Positions 1 through 5,291 of a stretch of DNA of 5,291 bases are shown here, one piece after another (the stretch's first letter is position 1; every line of letters begins with the position of its first letter). The position numbers and the translations under genes are program-made. The DNA lies in contig JAEYXI010000434.1 of NCBI GenBank assembly GCA_023428515.1, positions 1 through 5,291 of the forward strand, written 5' to 3'. Under the pieces are notes generated by a model. It ran no database searches. It was not told the DNA's origin and worked only from the letters and a program-made list of their open reading frames with translations. This DNA comes from Pseudomonadota bacterium (lineage in GTDB: Bacteria > Pseudomonadota > Alphaproteobacteria > Rhizobiales > Rhizobiaceae).

Positions 1-246
1 GTGCGGAAACGCAATGTCGAGCCGGAACGGATCGACCGCGCCGTGACCGGCATCGTGCGCCAACTCGAAAGCTCCGGCGAGACGGAAATCCCTTCTGCCG
101 AGATCGGCAGGCTGGTCATGGAGGCGCTGAAGTCGCTCGATGACGTCGCCTATGTGCGCTTCGCATCGGTTTACCGCAATTTCCGCGAGGCCAAGGATTT
201 CCATGAAGTGCTGGGCGAATTGAAGGGCGACGAGGACGCCAGCTGA
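1..246 (+). CDS. nrdR: Transcriptional repressor NrdR, C-terminal part (5' end outside window)
   Basis: This is the last 81 codons of NrdR, the zinc-ribbon/ATP-cone repressor that senses ATP/dATP and represses ribonucleotide reductase genes by binding NrdR boxes. The visible part is the second half of the ATP-cone and the C-terminal tail. It carries the signature [12 protein letters not shown] (residues 50-61 of the fragment), preceded by [15 protein letters not shown] and followed by the usual DFHEVLGEL tail. Full NrdR is about 150-160 residues, so roughly 70-75 residues, including the four-cysteine zinc ribbon, lie upstream of the window. The opening GTG is therefore an internal codon, not a start. 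The stop lies three bases before ribD, so the two genes are probably co-transcribed. The nrdR-ribD order is common in Rhizobiales (recalled, not searched). Identification is secure from the motif. Confidence 0.95.
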   Translation: MRKRNVEPERIDRAVTGIVRQLESSGETEIPSAEIGRLVMEALKSLDDVAYVRFASVYRNFREAKDFHEVLGELKGDEDAS

Positions 247-249
247 AGA

Positions 250-1251
250 ATGCCTGCAAGAAGTGTAGAGGAGCAGGCGGCGCTGGACCGGCGCTATATG
301 GCGGCGGCGATCAGGCTCTCGCAAAAACATTCCGGGCTGACATCTACCAATCCCTCGGTAGGCACGCTGATCGTGCGCGATGATGGGCGAGGTCCTGTAA
401 TCGTGGGGCGCGGCGTGACCGCGATCGGAGGCCGGCCGCATGCCGAGACGGAAGCGCTTGCCGAGGCAGGCGACCTGGCGCGCGGCGCCACTGCCTATGT
501 GACGCTGGAGCCCTGTGCGCATCATGGCCGCACGCCGCCCTGCGCCAATGCCCTGGTTACAGCAGGTGTCACGCGCGTTGTCGGCGGGACAAGCGATCCG
601 GATGAGCGCGTATCGGGCAAGGGCTACGCCATCCTGCGGCAGGCAGGCGTCGAGGTGGTCGAGCGGGTGCTTGCCGAAGAGGCAGCCGACGCCATGGCCG
701 GTTATTTGACTCGATCTCTCAAGAAACGCCCGGAAGTGACTCTTAAACTTGCGCTTTCGCAGGACGACATGATCGGCCGGCCGGGCGAGGGGCAGATCGC
801 CATCACCGGCGAGGTGGCGCGCCGTCAGGTGCATATGATGCGGGCGGCAAGCGACGCCATCATGGTCGGGATAGGCACTGCGATCGAGGACGATCCGGAA
901 CTGACGGTCAGGCTGCCCGGCCTCGCCGGCCGCTCTCCGAGTCGCATCGTGCTCGATCGCACGGCTAGACTGCCGCTGTCCTCGAAGCTGGTTCAGACCG
1001 CGCGCGAAGTGCCGTTGCTGCTCGCGACTTGCGCCGATGCCGATCCATCGCGCAGGGCCGAGCTTGAGCGCGCCGGCGCCGGTTTCCTGGCGACCGAGAC
1101 TTTCGATGGCCGTGTCGCCCTGCCGGAACTGCTGGAAGACCTTGCCGCAAAAGGCATGTCGAGCGTCCTCGTCGAGGGAGGGGCGGCGACCGCGAAATAT
1201 TTCCTTGATGAGGGCCTGGTCGACCGGATCGTGCTCTTCCGTGCGCGGTGA
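250..1251 (+). CDS. ribD: RibD, bifunctional diaminohydroxyphosphoribosylaminopyrimidine deaminase / 5-amino-6-(5-phosphoribosylamino)uracil reductase, prematurely terminated as read
   Basis: RibD performs the second and third steps of the GTP branch of riboflavin synthesis in the cytoplasm: zinc-dependent deamination, then NADPH-dependent reduction. The N-terminal deaminase domain (about residues 10-150) has the zinc site intact: H64-A-E66, and P88-C89 through C98 in PCAHHGRTPPC. The reductase domain begins near K166 (KLALSQDD) and shows H195-x-x-RA, DAIMVGIGTAIEDDPELTVR (202-221) and VEGG (308-311). The frame ends after LVDRIVLFRAR at residue 333, whereas family members are about 360-375 residues long. 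The missing C-terminus is encoded directly downstream in another frame (separate entry), so an apparent single-base deletion near 1246-1248 truncates the gene. One restored base would give about 374 residues. I chose the ATG at 250 over the internal ATG at 298 because the residues before MAAAIRLS (ALDRRY) look like family sequence. Deaminase function could survive; loss of the last reductase strands probably harms reduction (inference). A sequencing or assembly error is a real alternative. Confidence 0.9.
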   Translation: MPARSVEEQAALDRRYMAAAIRLSQKHSGLTSTNPSVGTLIVRDDGRGPVIVGRGVTAIGGRPHAETEALAEAGDLARGATAYVTLEPCAHHGRTPPCANALVTAGVTRVVGGTSDPDERVSGKGYAILRQAGVEVVERVLAEEAADAMAGYLTRSLKKRPEVTLKLALSQDDMIGRPGEGQIAITGEVARRQVHMMRAASDAIMVGIGTAIEDDPELTVRLPGLAGRSPSRIVLDRTARLPLSSKLVQTAREVPLLLATCADADPSRRAELERAGAGFLATETFDGRVALPELLEDLAAKGMSSVLVEGGAATAKYFLDEGLVDRIVLFRAR

Positions 1252-1373
1252 TCATAGGCGAGGGCGGCCTTGCGGCGCCGATCGACGAGGACCATATGCC
1301 GGCAGGCTTCCGGCTGCTCCGGGAAGCGAGCTATGGCGACGACCGCGTCGCCGAATGGGTGAGGCCGATCTGA
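1248..1373 (+). pseudogene. ribD: Out-of-frame C-terminal remainder of ribD (41 codons)
   Basis: Read from 1248, this stretch encodes VIIGEGGLAAPIDED, then HMPAGFRLLREASYGDDR and VAEWVRPI, stopping at TGA 1371-1373. It is the expected RibD C-terminus: in homologues the segment after the 'LVDxIVLFRAP' strand runs into a V-I-x-G-x-G-G turn, as here. It lies in the -1 frame relative to the upstream ribD frame, which ends at TGA 1249-1251. Inserting one C in GCGCGG to give GCG CCG GTG restores FRAPVIIGEGG. The 126 bases contain no stop or other damage, so the lesion is either very recent or an artefact. The terminal TGA overlaps the ribE ATG as TGATG, the layout expected of an intact, translationally coupled ribD-ribE pair. 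No ribosome binding site suggests that this piece is translated alone. Confidence 0.85.
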
Positions 1374-1990
1374 TGTTCACGGGAATTGTCACAGACATCG
1401 GTAAGGTTGCTTCGGCGAAGCCGCTGCCCGAGGGTGTGCGGTTGCGCATCGAGACGGCCTATGACCCCTCGACCATCGACATCGGCGCGTCGATCTCCTG
1501 CGCCGGCGTTTGCCTGACCGTGACCGGCCTGCCAGAAGAGCGCGTGAATGAGCGCTGGTTCGAGGTGGAGGCGTGGGAAGAGGCGCTGCGCCTGACGACG
1601 GCCTCAAGTTGGAAGACCGGCACACCGATCAATCTCGAACGCGCACTGAAGATCGGCGACGAACTAGGCGGCCACATCGTATCAGGCCATGTCGACGGCA
1701 AGGCCAGGGTCGTCGCGCGCGAGGAGGAGGGCGACGCGGTACGCTTCACGCTGGAAGCGCCGCGCGAACTGGCAAAATTCATCGCACCGAAGGGCTCGGT
1801 CGCGCTCGATGGCACTTCGCTTACCGTGAACAAGGTCGAGGGCACGCGTTTCGACGTGCTTTTGATCCATCACTCGCTCTCGGTCACGACCTGGGGCGAG
1901 CGGCAGGCAGGTGACGAGGTGAACCTCGAAGTCGACACGATGGCGCGTTACGCTGCGCGGTTGGCTGAGGCGGCGAAGGACGGGCTGTAG
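1373..1990 (+). CDS. ribE: Riboflavin synthase, alpha subunit
   Basis: RibE (205 residues; called ribC in E. coli naming) dismutates two 6,7-dimethyl-8-ribityllumazine molecules to riboflavin and the diaminopyrimidine. It shows the family's two tandem lumazine-binding barrels. The first begins with MFTGIV (1-6) and includes SCAGVCLTV (42-50), with C47 matching the conserved cysteine. The second begins around LGGHIVSGHVDG (98-109) and includes KGSVALDGTSLTV (140-152), with S149 at the conserved serine. The C-terminal NLEVDTMARYAARL (184-197) starts the trimerisation helix. The barrel-1 segment EAWEEALRLTT replaces the more usual S-x-ET-L pattern; I believe this is a lineage variant. ATG 1373 overlaps the TGA of intact-frame ribD, with GAGG at 1361-1364 giving an eight-base spacing. 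Because the truncated ribD frame stops 121 bases earlier, translational coupling to ribE may be weakened (inference). Confidence 0.95.
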   Translation: MFTGIVTDIGKVASAKPLPEGVRLRIETAYDPSTIDIGASISCAGVCLTVTGLPEERVNERWFEVEAWEEALRLTTASSWKTGTPINLERALKIGDELGGHIVSGHVDGKARVVAREEEGDAVRFTLEAPRELAKFIAPKGSVALDGTSLTVNKVEGTRFDVLLIHHSLSVTTWGERQAGDEVNLEVDTMARYAARLAEAAKDGL

Positions 1991-2017
1991 CCCTCTTCAG
2001 GCCAAATCGAGCTATGT

Positions 2018-2034
2018 CGTTCTGGCATAGAACG
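2018..2034 (+). repeat. Small perfect inverted repeat in the ribE-ribH gap
   Basis: CGTTCT (2018-2023) and AGAACG (2029-2034) are perfect reverse complements around a five-base loop GGCAT. An alternative pairing, CTATG (2012-2016) with CATAG (2026-2030), overlaps it and is mutually exclusive. No T-run follows. It could be a weak RNA hairpin, a protein-binding palindrome or chance. Confidence 0.4.
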
Positions 2035-2062
2035 TATGGCTTGCGGTCGCACTCCGTTCGGC

Positions 2063-2082
2063 CTAAGTCACCGCCGACTTGG
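2063..2082 (+). promoter_or_regulatory. Hairpin overlapping the ribH Shine-Dalgarno sequence
   Basis: CTAAGTC (2063-2069) can pair with GACTTGG (2076-2082) as seven consecutive base pairs, one of them a U-G wobble, around the six-base loop ACCGCC. The 3' strand of the stem contains G2081 and G2082, the first two bases of the ribH Shine-Dalgarno sequence GGAGA (2081-2085). In mRNA this would partly hide the ribosome binding site. Whether this regulates anything is inference; the stem is modest in stability. Confidence 0.4.
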
Positions 2083-2085
2083 AGA
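2081..2085 (+). promoter_or_regulatory. ribH ribosome binding site (decides the start)
   Basis: GGAGA sits five bases before ATG 2091. It would lie inside the coding sequence if the upstream in-frame TTG at 2079 were the start, so ATG 2091 is preferred. Confidence 0.8.
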
Positions 2086-2090
2086 CCAGC

Positions 2091-2579
2091 ATGGCCGTCA
2101 CTTCAGACCACGGAAAAGCCTTCAGCCTGCCGAAAGGGAAGGCTCACCTCTTGATCGTCGAGGCGCGTTTCTACGACGATCTCGCCGACGCGCTGCTTGA
2201 TGGCGCCAAGGCCGCGCTCGACGAGGCGGGCGCGACATATGACGTCGTTACCGTGCCCGGCGCGCTGGAGATTCCGGCGGTGATCTCGTTCGCGCTCGAT
2301 GGCGCGGAGGAAAGCGGCACCGACTATGACGGCTTCGTTGCGCTCGGCACCGTGATCCGCGGCGACACCTACCATTTCGACATCGTCGCCAACGAATCCT
2401 CCCGTGCGCTGATGGACCTTTCGGTCAGGGAGTCGATCGCTCTCGGCAACGGCATCCTCACCACCGAGAACGAGGAGCAGGCCTGGACGCGTGCTCGCAA
2501 GGGCGAGGGCGACAAGGGCGGGTTCGCCGCCCGCGCGGCCCTTACTATGATCGCGCTGCGCGAGCGGCTGGGAGCCTGA
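2091..2579 (+). CDS. ribH: 6,7-dimethyl-8-ribityllumazine synthase, RibH1-type
   Basis: Lumazine synthase (162 residues) condenses 5-amino-6-ribitylaminouracil with 3,4-dihydroxy-2-butanone 4-phosphate, the penultimate riboflavin step. Family landmarks in order: [16 protein letters not shown] (24-39) with the stacking aromatic F27; VPGALEIP (55-62); [14 protein letters not shown] (84-97) with the catalytic-type His at H95; [15 protein letters not shown] (121-135); and the C-terminal [12 protein letters not shown] (142-153). Stretches such as [17 protein letters not shown] and [10 protein letters not shown] match my memory of Brucella RibH1, the pentameric isozyme encoded beside nusB. Many Rhizobiales also carry a second, decameric RibH2 elsewhere; it is not in this window. 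The start is ATG 2091, set by GGAGA at 2081-2085. The stop lies four bases before nusB. No damage is seen. Confidence 0.95.
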   Translation: MAVTSDHGKAFSLPKGKAHLLIVEARFYDDLADALLDGAKAALDEAGATYDVVTVPGALEIPAVISFALDGAEESGTDYDGFVALGTVIRGDTYHFDIVANESSRALMDLSVRESIALGNGILTTENEEQAWTRARKGEGDKGGFAARAALTMIALRERLGA

Positions 2580-2583
2580 ACCA

Positions 2584-3081
2584 GTGACGCAGCCAATCGG
2601 CGACCAGCCCAACATACGCCAGGCGAACAAACGCGGTGCAGCCAGGCTGGCTGCCGTGCAGGCGCTCTACCAGATGGATGTCGCCGGCAGCGGGCTGTTG
2701 GAGATCACCGCCGAATACGAGGCGTTCCGTCTCGGCAAGGAGGTCGACGGCGCGCAATATCGCGAGGCCGACCCGCAATGGTTCCGCGCAATCCTGTCGG
2801 GCGTGGTGGAGAACCAGAAGACGGTCGACCCCGTGATACGGCAGGCGCTGACCGAGGACTGGCCGCTGTCGAGGCTGGACTCCACCCTACGCGCCATATT
2901 GAGAGCCGGCGTCTACGAACTGATGAAGCGCGAGGATGTGCCGGTGCCGGTCATCGTCTCGGAATATGTCGACATCGCCAAGGCTTTCTATTCCGAGGAG
3001 GAGCCGAAGCTGGTGAACGCCGTGCTCGATCGCGTGTCGCGCCGCGTCCGGGGCGAGGGACGCGGACGGGACGCGATATGA
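2584..3081 (+). CDS. nusB: Transcription antitermination factor NusB
   Basis: NusB (165 residues) pairs with NusE (ribosomal protein S10), binds boxA RNA and supports processive antitermination, mainly of rRNA operons. The all-helical fold is recognisable from [18 protein letters not shown] (15-32), the central W93[20 protein letters not shown] block (residues 93-113) and the highly conserved [10 protein letters not shown]...[13 protein letters not shown] region (127-151). The family is usually 130-170 residues long. The start is GTG 2584, with GGAG at 2571-2574 giving a nine-base spacing; that Shine-Dalgarno lies inside the end of ribH, so the two genes are tightly coupled. The C-terminus ends in an Arg/Gly-rich tail ([11 protein letters not shown]). 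The last four bases overlap the start of the transporter gene. ribH-nusB adjacency is widespread in bacteria. Confidence 0.95.
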   Translation: MTQPIGDQPNIRQANKRGAARLAAVQALYQMDVAGSGLLEITAEYEAFRLGKEVDGAQYREADPQWFRAILSGVVENQKTVDPVIRQALTEDWPLSRLDSTLRAILRAGVYELMKREDVPVPVIVSEYVDIAKAFYSEEEPKLVNAVLDRVSRRVRGEGRGRDAI

Positions 3082-4292
3082 GCGCCAAGGCATCGGCGGA
3101 GCGCGAAGCCCGCCGCACTGCGCTTATCCTTGCTGCATCGCAGGCGATCATAGGTTCGGCCGCGCCGATCGCCATCTCGCTCGGCGCCCTTGTCGGGTAC
3201 TATCTGCTTGGCGCCGACAAGTCGCTGGCCACCGCCCCGGTAACGGGTTTCAACGTCGGCGTGGCGCTCGGCGCCATTCCGGCGGCGTCGATCATCCGGA
3301 TGCTCGGCCAGCGCAGCGGCTTCATGGTCGGCACGCTGGTGACGGCGATCGGCGGCGGCGTGGCGACGCTTGCGCTTTTCCAGTCGAGCTTCTGGCTGTT
3401 CGTCGCCGGTCTTCTCGGAATAGGGCTGGGCGGTGCTTTCGTGCAGCAATTCCGCTTCGCCGCGGCCGACAACGCGCCGCCGGAATTCAAGGCGCGCGCC
3501 ATCTCCTTCGTGCTGGCTGGCGGCATCTTCACGGCGATCATCGGGCCGCAGATCGTCATCTACACGCGCGAGATGCTGGCGCCTGTGATGTTCGCCGGAT
3601 CCTTCGCGTCGATCCTGGTGCTGGCGGCGGTTGGCGCGGTGCTGCTTTCCTTCCTGCGCGTGAAGTCGCATGCGGCAGGTCCCGCCGCGGAAAGCGATGC
3701 AACGGCGCGGTCGCTGTCCGAGATCGCCAGGCAGCCGCAGTTCGCCGTCGGGCTGCTCTGCGCCGTCGGCTCCTATGCGCTGATGAGCTTCGTCATGACG
3801 GGCGCGCCTCTCGCCATGGTTGGCTGCGGCTTCTCGCCGGATGAGGCGACGCTCGGCATCTCCTGGCACGTCATGGCGATGTTCGGCCCGAGCTTCTTCA
3901 CCGGCGCGCTCATCACGCGTTTCGGCAAGGAGACGATCGTGGCGGTCGGCCTGATCCTGTTGATCGCTTGCGCGCTGGTCGCGTTGCAGGGCATCCAGCT
4001 CTGGCATTTCTGGACGGCGCTGATCCTGTTGGGGCTCGGCTGGAACTTCGGCTTCATAGGCGCGACCGCCATGGTCGCCGGCAGCTACCGCAATTCCGAG
4101 AAGGGCAAGGTGCAGGGCCTGCACGACTTCGTTCTGTTCAGCAGCGTGGCCCTCGGTTCCCTGCTTTCCGGCGCTGTCTACAACGCCTGGGGGTGGGAGA
4201 TGCTGAACTGGATCGTCTTCCCGGTGACTGGACTTTGCTTGCTCGGACTGGTCGGACTGCGTATCGCCGCCCGCGAGCGCCTCACCGCTTAG
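3078..4292 (+). CDS. Major facilitator superfamily (MFS) transporter, substrate unknown; flavin transporter candidate
   Basis: This 404-residue protein has the size and hydrophobic pattern of a 12-TM MFS permease. Approximate TM segments are 15-43, 55-73, 81-101, 105-123, 141-162, 168-193, a polar central loop 194-217, then 220-246, 259-280, 285-304, 309-335, 350-370 and 374-395. Between TM2 and TM3, RMLGQRSG (74-81) resembles a degenerate MFS motif A. The TM4-TM5 region contains [19 protein letters not shown] (125-143), a charged loop typical of one bacterial MFS subgroup. There is no signal peptide. ATG 3078 overlaps the nusB stop as ATGA, with GGGA (3068-3071) upstream, so translation is probably coupled to nusB. 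A rhizobial MFS protein named RfnT has been proposed as a riboflavin transporter from association with rib genes. This gene fits that context, but I cannot confirm orthology or direction of transport. Drug or metabolite efflux is equally possible from sequence alone. Confidence 0.85.
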   Translation: MSAKASAEREARRTALILAASQAIIGSAAPIAISLGALVGYYLLGADKSLATAPVTGFNVGVALGAIPAASIIRMLGQRSGFMVGTLVTAIGGGVATLALFQSSFWLFVAGLLGIGLGGAFVQQFRFAAADNAPPEFKARAISFVLAGGIFTAIIGPQIVIYTREMLAPVMFAGSFASILVLAAVGAVLLSFLRVKSHAAGPAAESDATARSLSEIARQPQFAVGLLCAVGSYALMSFVMTGAPLAMVGCGFSPDEATLGISWHVMAMFGPSFFTGALITRFGKETIVAVGLILLIACALVALQGIQLWHFWTALILLGLGWNFGFIGATAMVAGSYRNSEKGKVQGLHDFVLFSSVALGSLLSGAVYNAWGWEMLNWIVFPVTGLCLLGLVGLRIAARERLTA

Positions 4293-4325
4293 CTGCGGGC
4301 CCGACGATTTCAATCGATCTTAATC

Positions 4326-4357
4326 CGCTGCCGTGGGACTCCCCTGCGGAGGCAGCG
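4326..4357 (+). repeat. Inverted repeat downstream of the transporter gene, possible terminator without T-run
   Basis: CGCTGCC (4326-4332) and GGCAGCG (4351-4357) are perfect reverse complements separated by 18 bases that contain a further small GGG-ACT-CCC pairing. The position 34 bases after the transporter stop suits a transcription end. However, the sequence that follows is purine-rich (CGCGAAAGCGCGAAAG), with no T-run, so a classical intrinsic terminator is not supported. Confidence 0.35.
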
Positions 4358-4397
4358 CCGCGAAAGCGCGAAAGACGGGCAAAAGACCAACATTATC

Positions 4398-4425
4398 TTG
4401 ACGTTGGGAAGCCTGTTTCGATATG
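4398..4425 (+). promoter_or_regulatory. Candidate housekeeping promoter for hppA
   Basis: TTGACG (4398-4403, preceded by C as in the alphaproteobacterial CTTGAC -35 preference) is followed after 16 bases by GATATG (4420-4425), a partial -10 match. A start about seven bases later would give an hppA leader of roughly 90 bases containing the two downstream inverted repeats. The -35 is strong and the -10 is weak. Confidence 0.45.
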
Positions 4426-4477
4426 CCGCAGGTATGGGTCCGTTTCGGCCAGCCGGCCGCCGGCCTCCATTTCACTA

Positions 4478-4503
4478 GACCCGGGGAGGGGTTCTTTCGG
4501 GTC
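4478..4503 (+). repeat. Inverted repeat in the hppA leader
   Basis: GACCCG (4478-4483) and CGGGTC (4498-4503) are perfect reverse complements around a 14-base purine/T-rich loop (GGGAGGGGTTCTTT), ending 18 bases before the hppA ATG. The Shine-Dalgarno sequence AGGGAA (4510-4515) lies outside the stem. A small leader hairpin or a protein-binding site are both possible. Confidence 0.35.
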
Positions 4504-4521
4504 ACAATCAGGGAAATCGGC

Positions 4522-5291
4522 ATGACCATGCTTTACGTCGTCATAGCCTGCGGCCTGCTTTCTGTCCTGTACGCCATCTGGGCGACGCAATCGGTCCTCG
4601 CGGCCGATCAGGGCAATCAGCGCATGCAGGAAATCTCAGCTGCCATCCGGGAGGGCGCGCAGGCTTACCTCGCGCGGCAGTACACCACCATCGCCATCGT
4701 GGGCGTCGTTGTCCTTCTGCTGGCCTGGTGGCTTCTGTCGTTCACCGCGGCACTTGGTTTCCTCATCGGCGCAGTCCTTTCCGGCGTAGCCGGCTTCATC
4801 GGCATGCACGTTTCCGTCCGCGCCAACGTGCGCACCGCGCAGGCGGCTTCCAACAGCCTGGCGGCCGGCCTCGACATCGCCTTCAAGTCGGGCGCCATCA
4901 CCGGCATGCTGGTGGCGGGTCTCGCGCTGCTCGGCGTCGCCGTCTACTACTGGATCCTCATCGGCCCGATGGGCTATGCGCCTGCCGACCGCGCCGTGAT
5001 CGACGCGCTGGTGGCGCTCGGCTTCGGCGCCTCGCTGATCTCGATCTTCGCCCGTCTCGGCGGCGGCATCTTCACGAAGGGTGCGGATGTGGGCGGCGAT
5101 CTCGTCGGCAAGGTCGAAGCCGGTATCCCGGAGGACGATCCGCGCAATCCGGCGACCATCGCCGACAATGTCGCCGACAATGTCGGCGACTGCGCCGGCA
5201 TGGCTGCCGACCTGTTCGAAACCTATGCGGTGACGGTCGTCGCCACCATGGTTCTCGCGGCCATCTTCTTCGGCGGGACCGCGGTGCTCGG
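4522..5291 (+). CDS. hppA: Membrane-bound proton-translocating pyrophosphatase, N-terminal part (3' end outside window)
   Basis: The first 256 codons of an H+-PPase are present. This integral membrane pump couples pyrophosphate hydrolysis to proton export. Full-length family members are about 670-720 residues, so about two thirds is missing. Visible features are the N-terminal TM helix (3-23), the conserved [19 protein letters not shown] block (35-54), further TM helices near 56-75, 77-96, 124-144 and 159-178, [20 protein letters not shown] (180-199) carrying the substrate-binding [11 protein letters not shown], and the acidic Mg-PPi motif [10 protein letters not shown] (214-223). [13 protein letters not shown] (223-235) is the form I associate with K+-independent enzymes such as that of Rhodospirillum rubrum; the residue that settles K+ dependence is further downstream. 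Residue 218 is Ala where homologues I recall have Gly. ATG 4522 is preceded by AGGGAA (4510-4515) at good spacing; ATG 4528 is a less likely start. Confidence 0.96.
   Translation, partial: MTMLYVVIACGLLSVLYAIWATQSVLAADQGNQRMQEISAAIREGAQAYLARQYTTIAIVGVVVLLLAWWLLSFTAALGFLIGAVLSGVAGFIGMHVSVRANVRTAQAASNSLAAGLDIAFKSGAITGMLVAGLALLGVAVYYWILIGPMGYAPADRAVIDALVALGFGASLISIFARLGGGIFTKGADVGGDLVGKVEAGIPEDDPRNPATIADNVADNVGDCAGMAADLFETYAVTVVATMVLAAIFFGGTAVL
5161..5184 (+). repeat. Perfect 12-bp tandem duplication inside the hppA active-site motif
   Basis: GCCGACAATGTC occurs twice head to tail (5161-5172 and 5173-5184), encoding ADNV-ADNV, followed by GGCGAC (GD). The protein motif in homologues is internally repetitive (DNVGDNVGD), but here the repeat is exact at DNA level because codon 218 is GCC (Ala) rather than GGC (Gly). 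Confidence 0.85.

Larger units (their letters stand above)
1991..2090 (+). other. ribE-ribH intergenic region (100 bases)
   Basis: This is the only sizeable gap inside the rib-nusB block. It holds two short inverted repeats listed separately, one at 2018-2034 and one at 2063-2082. I see no convincing -35/-10 pair and no stretch resembling the conserved FMN riboswitch core. Neither hairpin is followed by a T-run, so a factor-independent terminator is not supported. Transcription probably continues from ribE into ribH. Confidence 0.5.
4293..4521 (+). other. Intergenic region between the transporter gene and hppA (229 bases)
   Basis: I see no gene here. The region contains a 7-bp inverted repeat (4326-4357), a candidate sigma-70 type promoter (4398-4425), a small GC hairpin (4452-4464: GCCGG, loop CCG, then CCGGC) and a 6-bp inverted repeat just before hppA (4478-4503). 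It probably separates two transcription units: the end of the rib-nusB-transporter operon and the start of hppA. A short minus-strand open frame covers part of it (about 4320-4529) but has no recognisable family content. Confidence 0.6.

Noticed and set aside
1238..1251. Programmed -1 ribosomal frameshift site in ribD
   Set aside because: The bases before the stop (GTGCGCGGTGA) do not form an X-XXY-YYZ slippery heptamer, and no strong following structure stands out. A one-base deletion or sequencing error is simpler.
1037..1372. Extended upstream reading of the ribE frame, starting inside ribD
   Set aside because: The extra residues are an out-of-frame translation of ribD. RibE family proteins begin at MFTGIV, and a good Shine-Dalgarno precedes ATG 1373.
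1459..1845. 128-codon minus-strand open frame opposite ribE
   Set aside because: Its Ser/Arg/Pro-rich composition is typical of an antisense shadow of a GC-rich gene; no motif is recognised.
2079..2090. TTG 2079 as the ribH start
   Set aside because: It would put the clear GGAGA ribosome binding site inside the coding region; ATG 2091 has ideal spacing.
1991..2090. FMN riboswitch ahead of ribH
   Set aside because: The gap is only 100 bases and lacks recognisable conserved FMN-aptamer segments, so it is too short and unlike the motif.
2103..2630. 175-codon minus-strand open frame opposite ribH
   Set aside because: It fully overlaps a securely identified ribH gene, has no family resemblance and no convincing ribosome binding site.
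2778..3077. Extended upstream reading of the transporter frame inside nusB
   Set aside because: It is an Arg/Gly-rich out-of-frame reading of nusB. The hydrophobic permease begins only after ATG 3078.
2988..4313. 441-codon open frame on the minus strand opposite the transporter gene
   Set aside because: Its translation is dominated by Arg, Glu, Asp, His and Gln with no recognisable fold. It is the complement of a GC-rich membrane protein gene, a known source of false long frames.
4320..4529. Short minus-strand open frames (about 65-69 codons) in the intergenic region before hppA
   Set aside because: No recognisable domain and no ribosome binding site support; they overlap the likely hppA promoter and leader.

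Overview
The window looks like an ordinary chromosomal housekeeping segment from a high-GC alphaproteobacterium of the order Hyphomicrobiales/Rhizobiales, near Mesorhizobium or Brucella. The basis is the gene order nrdR-ribD-ribE-ribH-nusB, a lumazine synthase that closely resembles the remembered Brucella RibH1 sequence, a K+-independent type H+-pyrophosphatase, and GC-rich codon use. The genus is inference. No mobile element, CRISPR array, tRNA, rRNA or phage gene is visible.

Layout, all on the + strand. Positions 1-246 hold the C-terminal half of nrdR, the repressor of ribonucleotide reductase genes. From 250 comes ribD (bifunctional deaminase/reductase). It is broken near its 3' end by an apparent one-base deletion: the frame stops at 1251, while the missing C-terminus continues in another frame to 1373. 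ribE (riboflavin synthase) starts at 1373, overlapping that proper ribD stop. A 100-base gap with two small hairpins leads to ribH (2091-2579), then nusB (2584-3081). A 12-TM major facilitator gene (3078-4292) overlaps nusB by four bases. After a 229-base intergenic region with a plausible promoter and several inverted repeats, hppA (membrane H+-pyrophosphatase) starts at 4522 and runs off the window end.

How the genes work together: RibD, RibH and RibE carry out successive steps of riboflavin synthesis. RibD deaminates and reduces the pyrimidine intermediate. RibH condenses the dephosphorylated product with dihydroxybutanone phosphate to give lumazine. RibE dismutates lumazine to riboflavin. 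The first-step enzymes (GTP cyclohydrolase II and DHBP synthase, ribBA) are not in the window. NusB is a transcription antitermination factor commonly placed after ribH. The tightly coupled transporter is a reasonable candidate for flavin transport, but its substrate cannot be read from the sequence. hppA appears to be a separate transcription unit.

I do not see a previously undescribed system here. The points most worth a second look are the ribD frameshift, a hairpin that would cover the ribH ribosome binding site, the nusB-coupled transporter, and a perfect 12-bp tandem repeat that changes a usually glycine position in the hppA active-site motif.
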